This document shows positions 19,633 through 28,627 of a DNA stretch of 64,000 nt, in pieces. This DNA comes from Providencia rustigianii DSM 4541. Lineage in GTDB: Bacteria > Pseudomonadota > Gammaproteobacteria > Enterobacterales > Enterobacteriaceae. The stretch's first letter is position 1; each line of letters starts with the position of its first letter. Under the pieces are notes generated by a model. The model did not search any database. It had not been told where the DNA came from and saw only the letters and a list, made by a program, of their open reading frames with translations. The stretch is from NCBI RefSeq assembly GCF_000156395.1, contig NZ_GG703817.1, positions 691,409 to 755,408 on the forward strand. The letters are read 5' to 3'. Position numbers and translations under genes: made by a program.

Positions 19633-19813
19633 GTTAATGTGCACAACTTTAAGTATTGGATTAAATAATACTGGTCCAGTATCTACCTTTTATTCTCCCC
19701 ATATCGCCATTATTAAAGAAGATCGCTCCCATAACCAACACATCCAGGCTAATGTTTGTTATAGTCCCAAGCAACAAAGTTTTTCAAATTAAGTAAGGGA
19801 GCAATTTAATACT

Positions 19814-20518
19814 ATGCAAAATATCTTAGCGCTTTTTCAAGCAGTTAGTATTGGATTAGTATTATTATTACCCCTTGCGAATCCATTAACTGCAATCGCA
19901 GTCATGTTAAGTCTCTCCGCAAACATGACCAAAGAACAACGGGATCATCAATCCCTGCTCGCCTCTATTTATGTGTTTATCATAATGATGGTTGCCTTTT
20001 ATGCCGGCCAGCTAGTGATGAGTACTTTTGGAATTTCTATTCCCGGCTTGCGCATTGCAGGTGGACTTATTGTCGCCTTTATTGGCTTTGGGATGTTATT
20101 TCCCAATACTGAAACTACGGATGATAGTACAAATAATCAATTAGATGACCCCAGCGTACCGAAAAAACGTCAAGGCACTCAAAATATCGCTTTCGTACCT
20201 CTTGCGATGCCAAGTACCGCGGGTCCCGGCACTATAGCTATGATCATTAGCTCCACCGCTTCACTTCAAGGGGATGTGGGATTTGCGCCTTGGATACTGA
20301 ATACGGCTCCCGTAATTATATTCTTTTTAGCCAGTTTGTTTGTCTGGATAGGATTAAGAGGAGCCACATCCATTATGAGATGGTTGGGTAATAGCGGTAT
20401 TGATGCCATAGGGCGAGTTATGGGTTTTTTATTAATTTGTATGGGAGTGCAATTTGTTATCAACGGGATCGTTGAAATTGTCGCGCAACTCCCACACTTA
20501 ATGTCAGAATATCAATAA
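19814..20518 (+). CDS. marC: MarC-family inner-membrane protein
   Basis: A 234-residue membrane protein with six predicted helices, close to E. coli MarC over its length: [55 protein letters not shown] (residues about 55-88) and [20 protein letters not shown] (about 126-145). The central cytoplasmic loop (about 98-120) is longer and Asp/Asn-rich. The function of MarC is unsettled; it is not required for multiple antibiotic resistance. The marRAB operon that lies divergently in E. coli is absent here. It is convergent with emtA. Confidence 0.92.
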   Translation: MQNILALFQAVSIGLVLLLPLANPLTAIAVMLSLSANMTKEQRDHQSLLASIYVFIIMMVAFYAGQLVMSTFGISIPGLRIAGGLIVAFIGFGMLFPNTETTDDSTNNQLDDPSVPKKRQGTQNIAFVPLAMPSTAGPGTIAMIISSTASLQGDVGFAPWILNTAPVIIFFLASLFVWIGLRGATSIMRWLGNSGIDAIGRVMGFLLICMGVQFVINGIVEIVAQLPHLMSEYQ

Positions 20519-20519
20519 A

Positions 20520-21170
20520 TTACTGCAATGCATTATACGCATTTTTTACTTTCCACAGATAACGAGGTGCTTGTGGTGCAGGATGCTTAGATTGTACATG
20601 TTGATAAAATTCTTCAGGTGACAAGTTATTAATCATCGCTATCGCTCTGCTTTTGTCATTATCAAACGTACGTAACAGAGCACCGGCGCCATTAACATAA
20701 GCAACCACCGTTGCATAATATAAGGTTTGTGGATGGCTTATCCCCGCTAAATGCTGCTCTTTCAGAATGCGGATATAGGTAGTACCAATATCGATATTTT
20801 TGCGTGGATCTTTTAAATCACGAGAACTAGGTTCACCAGACTTACCTTGATAACGGTATGCATCACGTCCTGCCGTTGATGCTTTAATTTGCATTAAGCC
20901 AATTGCATTAGATTTACTCACAACTTCCGGCCTGAAGTTTGATTCAACTTCAATAATTGCTCTAATAAGTGTTTCATCCACACTGTAGCGTGCTGCAGAC
21001 TCACGAATAAACTCATCGTAAGGTGTACGTGGGTAGCTAGTATTCGAGGCTGAATTGGATACTTGATTTCCATTATCTAGCATTCTTTGCTTATTTGCTG
21101 ATTTATTCGGTTCACTCGAACAACCTGCTAACAGCAGAAGTACAAGCGCACTGCCGACCAATTTTTTCAC
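20520..21170 (-). CDS. emtA: EmtA/MltE, membrane-bound endo-type lytic murein transglycosylase
   Basis: Outer-membrane lipoprotein, 216 residues, that cleaves glycan strands internally to give 1,6-anhydro-muropeptides. The lipobox LAGC places the lipidated Cys at residue 17, followed by a Ser/Asn-rich linker and an SLT domain from about residue 50. The catalytic Glu is in IIEVESNF, followed by SNAIGLMQIKASTAGRDAYR and YVNGAGALLRTF, all very close to E. coli EmtA. It ends two bases from the convergent marC stop. Confidence 0.94.
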   Translation of the reverse strand: MKKLVGSALVLLLLAGCSSEPNKSANKQRMLDNGNQVSNSASNTSYPRTPYDEFIRESAARYSVDETLIRAIIEVESNFRPEVVSKSNAIGLMQIKASTAGRDAYRYQGKSGEPSSRDLKDPRKNIDIGTTYIRILKEQHLAGISHPQTLYYATVVAYVNGAGALLRTFDNDKSRAIAMINNLSPEEFYQHVQSKHPAPQAPRYLWKVKNAYNALQ

Positions 21171-21350
21171 TGTAGTATCCTCTGCTGATAAAAATCTCTG
21201 GAAGAATAGCTAATGTTTAGAAAAATAGTATATTTTTTACTTAACTTTTACTTCAGGACATGTTTTAGTCATATTCATCAATAATAACAACAAGAAACTC
21301 ATCATCGATACAAATATTGTTTTTGACTTTTAGGGTCATTTTTTTCAATT
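21171..21350. other. divergent region between emtA and sitA
   Basis: With the Fur box and leader it is a 305-base gene-free region. The right part holds the sit promoter. I see no other supported element in the left part. Confidence 0.5.
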
Positions 21351-21369
21351 GATATTGATAATCATTATC
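21351..21369. promoter_or_regulatory. Fur box upstream of sitABCD
   Basis: GATATTGATAATCATTATC matches the 19-base Fur consensus GATAATGATAATCATTATC at 18 positions and is embedded in a longer inverted repeat (CAATTG on both sides). It lies about 105 bases before sitA, so iron repression of the operon is likely. No MntR box was recognised. Confidence 0.88.
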
Positions 21370-21475
21370 AATTGGGATATAAATTGTATTAGACTTAAAA
21401 ACCACACTAACAATACCGTTAAAATAACGCTAATCCAATACAAACAATAGCAAGCTAAACGTTAGGGTCAATTTC

Positions 21476-22387
21476 ATGAATAAACTGTTATCCCGATTTT
21501 CACTTCCTTTACTGGCCACTTTAGTTGCTTTAACTGCCATCCTATTTGGAAGCCAACCCGCTTTTGCAAAAAAATTTAAAGTGGTGACAACATTTACAAT
21601 CATTCAAGACATAGCTCAAAATGTAGCCGGAGATGCCGCTATTGTCGAATCCATTACCAAACCCGGTGCAGAGATCCACGGTTATCAACCTACCCCAAAA
21701 GATATTATGAAAGCCTATGATGCTGACCTCATCTTATGGAATGGCATGAATTTGGAAGTATGGTTTCAACGTTTCTTTGAAAATCTCAAAAATGTACCTG
21801 CGGTCATCGTGACCGAAGGCATAGAACCGATGCCAATCCGTGAAGGGGAATATAAAGATAATCCGAATCCCCATGCTTGGATGTCCCCCGCTAATGCCCA
21901 AATTTATATCGAAAATATCCGTAAAGCATTCGTAAAACACGACCCTGCAAATGCTGAAACTTACAATGCTAATGCCAAAAAATACTCACAGCAGATTGCT
22001 GCATTAGATGCACCATTACGTGCGCGTTTAAATCGTATTCCAGAAAATCAACGTTGGTTAGTGACTAGCGAAGGTGCTTTCAGTTATCTAACAAAAGATT
22101 ACGGTTTTAAAGAAGTGTATCTTTGGCCTATCAATGCCGAAGAGCAAGGTTCACCACTGCAAGTAAAAAAAGTGATTGATACGGTTCGTCAGCATAATAT
22201 TCCCGTTGTCTTTAGTGAAAGTACCATTTCCGATAAACCAGCCTTACAAGTTAGCAAAGAAACGGGGGCTAAATATGGTGGTGTTTTATACGTTGACTCC
22301 CTATCAACCCCAGAAGGGCCAGTACCGACTTATATTGACCTGTTAAACACAACCGTTGATACCATCGCAAAAGGATTTTCACAGTAA
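21476..22387 (+). CDS. sitA: SitA, periplasmic Mn/Fe-binding protein of an ABC importer
   Basis: Cluster 9 (ZnuA/PsaA/YfeA) solute-binding protein, 303 residues. A signal peptide ends at PAFA (about residue 31). Metal-ligand regions are GAEIHGYQPTPKDI (His), NPHAWMSPANAQIY (His), the Glu in LVTSEGAFSYLTKDYG, and the Asp in VLYVDSLS near the end. The overall sequence is close to SitA/YfeA. It is the first gene of sitABCD and follows a near-perfect Fur box. The next gene starts immediately after its stop. Confidence 0.95.
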   Translation: MNKLLSRFSLPLLATLVALTAILFGSQPAFAKKFKVVTTFTIIQDIAQNVAGDAAIVESITKPGAEIHGYQPTPKDIMKAYDADLILWNGMNLEVWFQRFFENLKNVPAVIVTEGIEPMPIREGEYKDNPNPHAWMSPANAQIYIENIRKAFVKHDPANAETYNANAKKYSQQIAALDAPLRARLNRIPENQRWLVTSEGAFSYLTKDYGFKEVYLWPINAEEQGSPLQVKKVIDTVRQHNIPVVFSESTISDKPALQVSKETGAKYGGVLYVDSLSTPEGPVPTYIDLLNTTVDTIAKGFSQ

Positions 22388-23275
22388 ATGAGCCTCACAA
22401 ATCAGTTTGAACACCCACATCTTGTTGTCGATGATGCGACCGTAACCTATAACAACGGCCACACTGCAATTTATGATGCGAGCTTTAATATCCAAGGTGG
22501 TTCCATTTGCGCACTTGTTGGTGTGAATGGTAGCGGTAAATCCACATTATTTAAAACAATAATGGGGCTAGTTCCCCCTTCATCTGGTAGCGTAAAGTTG
22601 AATAATCAGTCAATTAAAACCGCGCTAAAAGAGAATGTTATCGCTTACGTCCCGCAAACAGAGGAAGTTGATTGGAATTTTCCTGTCTTAGTCTCTGATG
22701 TCGTTATGATGGGAAGATACGGTAAAATGGGTTTTTTTCGCATTCCCAAGAAAGAAGATAAAGATGCGGTTAAAATGGCATTAGAACGTGTGGACTTAAC
22801 AGGATTGGAACATCGTCAGATTGGTGAGCTTTCGGGTGGTCAGAAAAAACGCGTCTTTTTAGCGCGAGCACTCGCTCAACAAGGAAAAGTTCTATTACTC
22901 GATGAACCCTTTACGGGTGTCGATGTTAAAACTGAAAATGCCATTATTGATCTATTACGCAGCTTACGTGATGAAGGACATCTAATTTTGGTTTCGACGC
23001 ATAACCTAGGTAGCGTGCCAGAATTTTGTGACCATGTGATCCTAATAAATCGTACCGTACTGGCTAGTGGTCCAACGGAAACAACCTTTACCCAACGAAA
23101 TCTACAACAAGCTTTTGGTGGCGTTCTTCGTCATATTAACTTATCCGGTCAAGAACTCCATGACGATGATGACCCTCGCTCAGTCACGGTCATCACCGAT
23201 GACGAACGAGCCGCAGTATTCTATGGGCACGACCACGATGCTCCGGTCAGAAAAAACCAAACTAAGGAATCATAA
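22388..23275 (+). CDS. sitB: SitB, ATPase of the Mn/Fe ABC importer
   Basis: ABC ATPase of 295 residues. Walker A is GVNGSGKST, the signature is [15 protein letters not shown], Walker B is [11 protein letters not shown], and the switch His is in LVSTHNLG. The last 50 residues are a His/Asp-rich tail (LHDDDDPRS..., FYGHDHDAP) typical of SitB/YfeB-type proteins. The ATG follows the sitA stop directly and the stop overlaps the sitC start (TAATG). Confidence 0.95.
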   Translation: MSLTNQFEHPHLVVDDATVTYNNGHTAIYDASFNIQGGSICALVGVNGSGKSTLFKTIMGLVPPSSGSVKLNNQSIKTALKENVIAYVPQTEEVDWNFPVLVSDVVMMGRYGKMGFFRIPKKEDKDAVKMALERVDLTGLEHRQIGELSGGQKKRVFLARALAQQGKVLLLDEPFTGVDVKTENAIIDLLRSLRDEGHLILVSTHNLGSVPEFCDHVILINRTVLASGPTETTFTQRNLQQAFGGVLRHINLSGQELHDDDDPRSVTVITDDERAAVFYGHDHDAPVRKNQTKES

Positions 23276-24165
23276 TGATTGAGTTGTTACTGCAACCATT
23301 TGAGTACAACTTTATGGTGAAAGCCATTTGGGTCAGCGCTATCGTCGGTGCGGTATGCGCTTTCCTTTCGGCTTACCTGATGCTCAAAGGCTGGTCATTA
23401 ATGGGAGATGCGCTCTCCCACTCGGTTGTCCCGGGAGTTGCGGGGGCTTATGCATTAGGTTTACCTTATGCCGCTGGCGCATTTTTTACTGGGATCCTTG
23501 CCGCTCTCGCCATGACTCTCGTTAAGCACCTAACTCGTTTACGTGAAGACGCCGTTATTGGTTTTATTTTTTCGACCTTTTTTGCTGCTGGGTTACTGAT
23601 CGTTTCTTTAAATCCCACTTCAGTGAATGTGCAAAGTATTATCTTTGGTAATATTTTAGGGATTGCCGACGCTGATGTACTCCAAGTGGAAATTATTATC
23701 GCGGTCTCTTTCATTGTATTGATGTGCTTGTGGAAAGATCTGCTCGCCGTATTTTTTGATGAAAGTCATGCCCGATCCATTGGTTTGAATCCGCTACGCT
23801 TAAAAATTATTTTCTTTACTTTATTAAGCGCGTGTACCGTTGCAGCATTACAAACTGTTGGCGCTATATTAGTCATTGCCATGGTCGTCACCCCAGGTGC
23901 TACTGCTTATCTATTGACGGACAAATTTAAAACCCTTCTGATCATTTCAGTTTCCATTGGAACAGCCACCAGCGCTATTGGTGCTTACCTCAGTTACTTT
24001 TTAAATGGTGCTACCGGTGGGTTAATCGTGACCTTCCAAACAGCGATTTTCTTATTAGCGTTCTTCTTTGCTCCGAAGCATGGCGTTTTTGCCTCTCGCC
24101 GTAAAGCACGAAAAGAAGTCGCAAAACTGCACCAAACTAAGCAGCAAGGAGTGTCCCATGAGTGA
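23275..24165 (+). CDS. sitC: SitC, permease of the Mn/Fe ABC importer
   Basis: ABC-3 family membrane permease, 296 residues with eight or nine helices. Family segments: LKGWSLMGDALSHSVVPGVAGAYALG (residues about 38-63) and TVGAILVIAMVVTPGATAYLL (about 198-218). It is a paralogue of sitD, with which it shares the LKGWSLMGDA block, and the two form a heterodimer. Its 3' end overlaps the sitD start by eight bases. Confidence 0.95.
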   Translation: MIELLLQPFEYNFMVKAIWVSAIVGAVCAFLSAYLMLKGWSLMGDALSHSVVPGVAGAYALGLPYAAGAFFTGILAALAMTLVKHLTRLREDAVIGFIFSTFFAAGLLIVSLNPTSVNVQSIIFGNILGIADADVLQVEIIIAVSFIVLMCLWKDLLAVFFDESHARSIGLNPLRLKIIFFTLLSACTVAALQTVGAILVIAMVVTPGATAYLLTDKFKTLLIISVSIGTATSAIGAYLSYFLNGATGGLIVTFQTAIFLLAFFFAPKHGVFASRRKARKEVAKLHQTKQQGVSHE

Positions 24166-25024
24166 TTTTATCGACTTATTGATGGCTCCCTTTGCATTCC
24201 CATTTATGCAAAAAGCACTCCTTACTGCAATTGTGACAGGTACTGTGTGTGCGATTTTATCCTGTTTTTTAGTACTCAAAGGCTGGTCATTAATGGGTGA
24301 CGCTATCTCCCATGCAGTATTACCGGGGATCATTATTGCCTCACTCATTGGTATTCCACTAGCTATCGGCGCATTTGCTTCTGGATTATTTTGTGCTGTT
24401 GCAACGGGGTATCTAAAAGAAAACAGCCGTATCAAAGAAGATACAGTGATGGGAATTGTCTTTTCCGGCATGTTTGCCATTGGTTTGGTCATGTTCGCTA
24501 AAATTGATACTGAGCAGCACCTGACGCATATTCTATTCGGTGATATTTTGGGGATCACTAACGAAGAATTTAAACAAATTCTCGTATTCGCCGGGATTAC
24601 TGTCGCTGTGATTTTATTAAAACGTAAAGATTTTATGCTGTATTGTTTCGACCCCAACCAAGCACGAGTAATTGGCCTTCCCGTTAAACTATTGCATTAC
24701 GGTCTACTGTCTCTATTAGCGCTAACGATTGTGGCATCATTGCAAGCCGTGGGTATTATTCTCGTTATCGCCATGCTCATCTCACCTGGCATTATTGCTT
24801 TTGTTCTATGCCGTAGTTTTGGTTGGATGCTCGTGGTCGCAATTATTGCCTCCGTCACATCCAGTGTTATCGGGACCGTATTGAGCTTCCATATCAACGC
24901 CACTACAGGACCAACCATTGTGGTGATCCAAGCAGGTTATTTTGTGATTGCATTGCTGTACAGCAAATTAGTTTTAGCGCGTAAAAAATCCCATGTTATC
25001 CCTCAGGATCTGCATACCGCATAA
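24158..25024 (+). CDS. sitD: SitD, second permease of the Mn/Fe ABC importer
   Basis: ABC-3 family permease, 288 residues from the ATG at 24158. That start is chosen because MSDFIDLLMAPFAFPFM matches SitD/YfeD and AAGGAG precedes it; an upstream ATG in frame (24068) lies deep inside sitC. It has the LKGWSLMGDAISHAVLPGIII block and AVGIILVIAMLISPGIIAFVL near the end, and pairs with SitC. It is the last gene of sitABCD. Confidence 0.95.
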   Translation: MSDFIDLLMAPFAFPFMQKALLTAIVTGTVCAILSCFLVLKGWSLMGDAISHAVLPGIIIASLIGIPLAIGAFASGLFCAVATGYLKENSRIKEDTVMGIVFSGMFAIGLVMFAKIDTEQHLTHILFGDILGITNEEFKQILVFAGITVAVILLKRKDFMLYCFDPNQARVIGLPVKLLHYGLLSLLALTIVASLQAVGIILVIAMLISPGIIAFVLCRSFGWMLVVAIIASVTSSVIGTVLSFHINATTGPTIVVIQAGYFVIALLYSKLVLARKKSHVIPQDLHTA

Positions 25025-25227
25025 TACAATTCCAAGGAGCTAAATATGATATCCCCATATTCAGCTCCATTTTCCCACTCTCCCTCAATCTCCACGCTAT
25101 TCTCACTATAAATCATCTAAAACCATTTCATGCTATCGCCTTATTTTTAAACAAGGATCACTGTTAATTCCTAAATTGTCGCTATAGTATGGTATTAGTG
25201 AATGTCAAAATCACAGCGAGGTGGATC

Positions 25228-26097
25228 ATGTGGCAAGCAATGTGTCGTTTATTAAGTGAACACTTTGGTGAAGCAGAGCTGAGTAATAAAGTTATTCTCT
25301 CTGGGGGTGATATCCATAATACGTTAAAAATAGACTATGGCGATCACACCGTATTTATTAAACAAAACCGGCGTGAATTTCTACCATTATTCAAGCAAGA
25401 AGCCGAACAATTGGAAATGCTGGCAAAAAGCCAAACCATCACAGTCCCCAAAGTGTATGGCCTTGGTAGCAATAAGCACCATAGTTTCCTTTTGCTTGAG
25501 TATTTTCCCTTAAAATCCTTTGATAACACGAATGCATGGCATTTTGGTCAGCAGCTAGCACGTCTGCACCAATGGGAGGAGCAACCTAGTTACGGCTTTG
25601 ATTTTGACACAATGCTGAGTACGACAGTGCAACCTAACGCATGGGAAAAACGTTGGAATACTTTCTTTGCAGAAAAACGTATAGGTCTGCAATTACAAAT
25701 AGCGTCAGAAAAAGGCATGATATTTGGGGATATCCAAAATCTTGTGGATATTGTCAAAGATAGGCTTGCTGGGCATCAGCCACAACCATCCTTATTACAT
25801 GGGGATTTATGGCCAGCGAACTGTGCAATGACCAATCAACTCGATGGTGTTCTATATGATCCTGCTTGCTATTGGGGGGATAGAGAGTGTGATATTGCCA
25901 TGCTACCATTGTATAAGGATATTCCGATTCAAATTATCGATGGCTACCAAAGTGTTTGGCCTCTCCCTGCTGGTTTTTTAGATAGGCAACCTTTATATCA
26001 ACTCTATTTTTTACTTAACCAAGCAAACATTTTCGGTAATGAGCAAAGTTATTTACAGGCACGTAGCATCGTTGATCGTTTATTAGAAGAGCATTAA
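25228..26097 (+). CDS. yniA: YniA, fructosamine-kinase-family protein
   Basis: 289 residues from the ATG at 25228, which follows a GAGGT site and begins MWQAMCRLLSEHFGE as in E. coli YniA. Earlier in-frame starts are rejected. It has a kinase-like fold: ILSGGDIHNTLKIDYGDHTVFIKQN (N-lobe with the ATP-binding Lys), LLHGDLWPANC (catalytic loop with Asp) and YDPACYWGDRECDIAML (metal-binding DP/Asp). The family phosphorylates ketosamines or ribulosamines on glycated proteins; the substrate of the bacterial protein is not settled. Confidence 0.93.
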   Translation: MWQAMCRLLSEHFGEAELSNKVILSGGDIHNTLKIDYGDHTVFIKQNRREFLPLFKQEAEQLEMLAKSQTITVPKVYGLGSNKHHSFLLLEYFPLKSFDNTNAWHFGQQLARLHQWEEQPSYGFDFDTMLSTTVQPNAWEKRWNTFFAEKRIGLQLQIASEKGMIFGDIQNLVDIVKDRLAGHQPQPSLLHGDLWPANCAMTNQLDGVLYDPACYWGDRECDIAMLPLYKDIPIQIIDGYQSVWPLPAGFLDRQPLYQLYFLLNQANIFGNEQSYLQARSIVDRLLEEH

Positions 26098-26162
26098 TCT
26101 TACGAAGTCAATATCGAGCTATAGGAAATCCTAGCCCTATGGCTCAATATTATTTTAGTCTA

Positions 26163-26702
26163 TTACCAATTCAGTAATTTAAGACCAAAGTAAATGACAA
26201 GACCAAGTACAATTGGCCAGAAGTACATCAGGAAAAACTGCTTAAAGATAGTATGTCGAGGAATTGTCACCTTCGACTCTAGCTCTTCCTTAGTCACTTC
26301 ACTTCCTTTCGCATTCTCTAAGATCACATGGTCTTCAATACTTTCACGAATAAATTTAATTTGTCGATACATACGTAATCCTGATGCGCTCAGGGCTAAG
26401 CCAACAAAAATGAAAATGAAAATAATAAAAAAACCAATCGTACTGCCTGAGAAACCACTACTCACTTCAGGTACGGGGGAGTTATTCCAAAATGTGTTTA
26501 AAAATGGTGTGCTTTGACGTGTCATTTCTGCCATTAATTTAACAAAATCATTCGCCACCGCATTGATCCCCTCACCTTGGATCCCTTTAAGGGCAGCTAG
26601 CTTAATTAATGATGCCAGAGTAGAAATTAACGCTACTAAAAATACAATCCAGCCTAAAATACGTTTGCCGATCGCAATAGAATTTGCCTTGTGGTAATTC
26701 AT
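26163..26702 (-). CDS. yniB: YniB-family inner-membrane protein
   Basis: 179 residues with three or four membrane helices (about 14-35, 85-108, 155-175). It is close to E. coli YniB in IGKRILGWIVFLVALISTLASL, GINAV, TPFLNTFW-NSP and TIFKQFF. Function unknown. In E. coli yniA, yniB and yniC are neighbours with the same relative strands, and that arrangement is kept here. Confidence 0.9.
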   Translation of the reverse strand: MNYHKANSIAIGKRILGWIVFLVALISTLASLIKLAALKGIQGEGINAVANDFVKLMAEMTRQSTPFLNTFWNNSPVPEVSSGFSGSTIGFFIIFIFIFVGLALSASGLRMYRQIKFIRESIEDHVILENAKGSEVTKEELESKVTIPRHTIFKQFFLMYFWPIVLGLVIYFGLKLLNW

Positions 26703-27010
26703 TACAACTATTCCTCAGAGTTTTTTTCTACGCTAATCATAGCCGATATTAATTATCGCCTCCAAATTTATGGAAAAAAATGATAGTTAAAAAACGAGTT
26801 TCGGATTATTCAAATCCTTCATCCTGATGAGAAGAGCAGCCAAACTCAAATTTTGAGTAAAAACAGTACATAGCACAGATATGGGTATAACCGAAAGCCA
26901 TGAATTGTTAGAATAGATTTAAATCACAACGGTGACTGTTTTTTAAATAACCACGACAACACTCTCATACCCTCATTCCGCATGGGTATCTCAATGAATG
27001 GAGTTTTGAT
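26703..27010. other. divergent region between yniB and hxpB
   Basis: 308 bases without a gene, AT-rich, between the divergent yniB and hxpB starts. It must hold both promoters but no specific site could be supported. Confidence 0.5.
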
Positions 27011-27676
27011 ATGTACCATAAATTACCTATCCAATCAGTGATCTTTGATATGGATGGTTTGCTCATTGACTCAGAACCTTTTTGGGAACAAGGGGAGAAT
27101 GAGATATTTTCAGAGTTAGGTGTCGATTTATCCCTGAAAGATACGCTTCCGGATACCCTTGGATTACGTATTGACCATGTTGTTGAGCTTTGGTACAACG
27201 CTTCTCCTTGGCAAAACTGTAGTTTAGAAGAAACTAAACAGCGCATTATTGACAGAGTAATCGGTTTGGTCGAGGAAAAACGCCCTCTACTGCCCGGTGT
27301 TGAGCATGCACTGGAACTGTGCCGCTCCATGGACTTAAACATTGCTTTAGCGTCAGCATCCCCCGATTACATGCTAGAAAAAGTGCTAAATCTATTTGAT
27401 ATCCGACACTATTTTTCTGCTGTGGTTTCTGCAGCTGACCTGCCACTAAGTAAACCACACCCAGAAGTCTATTTAAAAGCCGCTGCCGAATTATCGACAA
27501 AACCTATTCATTGCGTTTCTCTGGAAGACTCATTCAATGGAATGATTGCAGCAAAAGCCGCAAGAATGCGTTCAATCGTCATCCCAGATAAACGTCATAT
27601 GAATGACCCTCGTTGGGGTCTGGCTGATATTAAACTCAATTCATTGAATGAATTACGCCCAGAACATTTGCGTTAA
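27011..27676 (+). CDS. hxpB: HxpB (YniC), HAD-family hexitol/sugar phosphatase
   Basis: A 221-residue HAD-superfamily phosphatase. Motif I is FDMDGLLIDSEP (nucleophile and acid Asp near residues 13-15), motif II is ALASAS, motif III the Lys in LSKPHPEVYL, and motif IV is LEDSFNGMIAAKAA. A helical cap lies between motifs I and II. E. coli HxpB dephosphorylates 2-deoxyglucose-6-phosphate and hexitol phosphates. It is a single gene divergent from yniB. Confidence 0.93.
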   Translation: MYHKLPIQSVIFDMDGLLIDSEPFWEQGENEIFSELGVDLSLKDTLPDTLGLRIDHVVELWYNASPWQNCSLEETKQRIIDRVIGLVEEKRPLLPGVEHALELCRSMDLNIALASASPDYMLEKVLNLFDIRHYFSAVVSAADLPLSKPHPEVYLKAAAELSTKPIHCVSLEDSFNGMIAAKAARMRSIVIPDKRHMNDPRWGLADIKLNSLNELRPEHLR

Positions 27677-27705
27677 TTTCATTATCCATTGACGACTCTT
27701 TATCC

Positions 27706-27726
27706 CCCCTAGTCATTGACTAGGGG
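27706..27726. repeat. perfect inverted repeat after hxpB
   Basis: CCCCTAGTCA and TGACTAGGGG form a ten-base-pair inverted repeat with a single base between the arms, 30 bases after the hxpB stop. It could be a transcript-end hairpin but has no T-run, so its role is unclear. Confidence 0.5.
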
Positions 27727-27835
27727 TAACTGACCTTAAAGTATAAAAATCTGTCCTTATAGTCTAATAAATAAGAGTTTTTTTATCTTTAGCCCCCTAT
27801 TCAATTACGCTTAAACCCTTTATACTCCCCACCTA

Positions 27836-27851
27836 CTGTATAGATGAACAG
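27836..27851. promoter_or_regulatory. LexA (SOS) box upstream of ydjM
   Basis: CTGT-N8-ACAG (CTGTATAGATGAACAG) matches the LexA core exactly in both half-sites. A TATACT -10 lies just upstream at about 27821-27826, so the box covers the transcription start. E. coli ydjM is also SOS-regulated, which supports the call. Confidence 0.82.
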
Positions 27852-27869
27852 ATGGTATTTTATCCACTA

Positions 27870-28460
27870 ATGACTGCTGAAGGGCATCTGCTATTTTCCG
27901 TCGCCTCACTGATCATGGCTCATAAATTGCAAATCACACCTGAGTTCGCTCAAGGTGATTGGTTGCACATGGTGCCAGGGGTTTTATTGGGCGCATTATT
28001 ACCTGATATTGACCACCCTTCTTCGATTCTTGGTCGATTATTTCGCGTAATATCACTTCCTATTTCAAAACTCTGTGGTCATAGAGGGTTTACTCACAGC
28101 TTAATTGCATGGCTGATTTTACTTATATCTTGCTACCAATGGTTACCGACTCAGTGGGGGCTTCCCGCTGATTTAATTCAAGCTTTTTTACTGGGTTATA
28201 TGAGTCATCTCGTCGCTGACATGCTTACCCCTTCTGGCGTTCCCTTTTTATGGCCTCTTCCTACTCGGTTCTGTTTCCCTATTCTGCGGGGTAAAAATAG
28301 TAAACGGGGAGAACGTTTCATTTCCGTGCTTTTGACCGTCTGTGCGGTACTGCTTCCCATTGATCACTCTATGGATTTTCACGTACAACTAGATAACATT
28401 GTTAATTATTTGAATAATAAGTTAAATATACACTTCCCGACAAATACATCACTTTTGTAA
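27870..28460 (+). CDS. ydjM: YdjM, LexA-regulated inner-membrane metal-dependent hydrolase family protein
   Basis: 196 residues from the ATG at 27870 (same length as E. coli YdjM and same N-terminus MTAEGHLLFS). The earlier ATG at 27852 touches the LexA box and lacks a ribosome-binding site. It is a DUF457 membrane protein with conserved DIDHPSS (residues near 48-54), GHRGFTHSL and SHLVADMLTPSGVP motifs, whose His and Asp residues could bind metal. The biochemical role is unknown. Confidence 0.9.
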   Translation: MTAEGHLLFSVASLIMAHKLQITPEFAQGDWLHMVPGVLLGALLPDIDHPSSILGRLFRVISLPISKLCGHRGFTHSLIAWLILLISCYQWLPTQWGLPADLIQAFLLGYMSHLVADMLTPSGVPFLWPLPTRFCFPILRGKNSKRGERFISVLLTVCAVLLPIDHSMDFHVQLDNIVNYLNNKLNIHFPTNTSLL

Positions 28461-28627
28461 TATACTGTAAGCATGAATAGCGCTATCTTATAATTTTTGA
28501 TTATAAGAAATGCTGTTATTCAGCTGATAACATATAACCAGTTGTTAGAAGGAGTCACATCCTTATATCCAATAAGGATTAAGCAGCAAGTTTCATCATT
28601 TATAATAATTACGACTTGGAGTGTGGA

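Noticed and set aside
21400-21475. MntR box upstream of sitA
   Set aside because: No palindrome resembling the known MntR site could be found; only the Fur box is supported.
24055-24657. 200-residue minus-strand frame
   Set aside because: Antisense to sitC and sitD; composition reflects the opposite strand of membrane helices.
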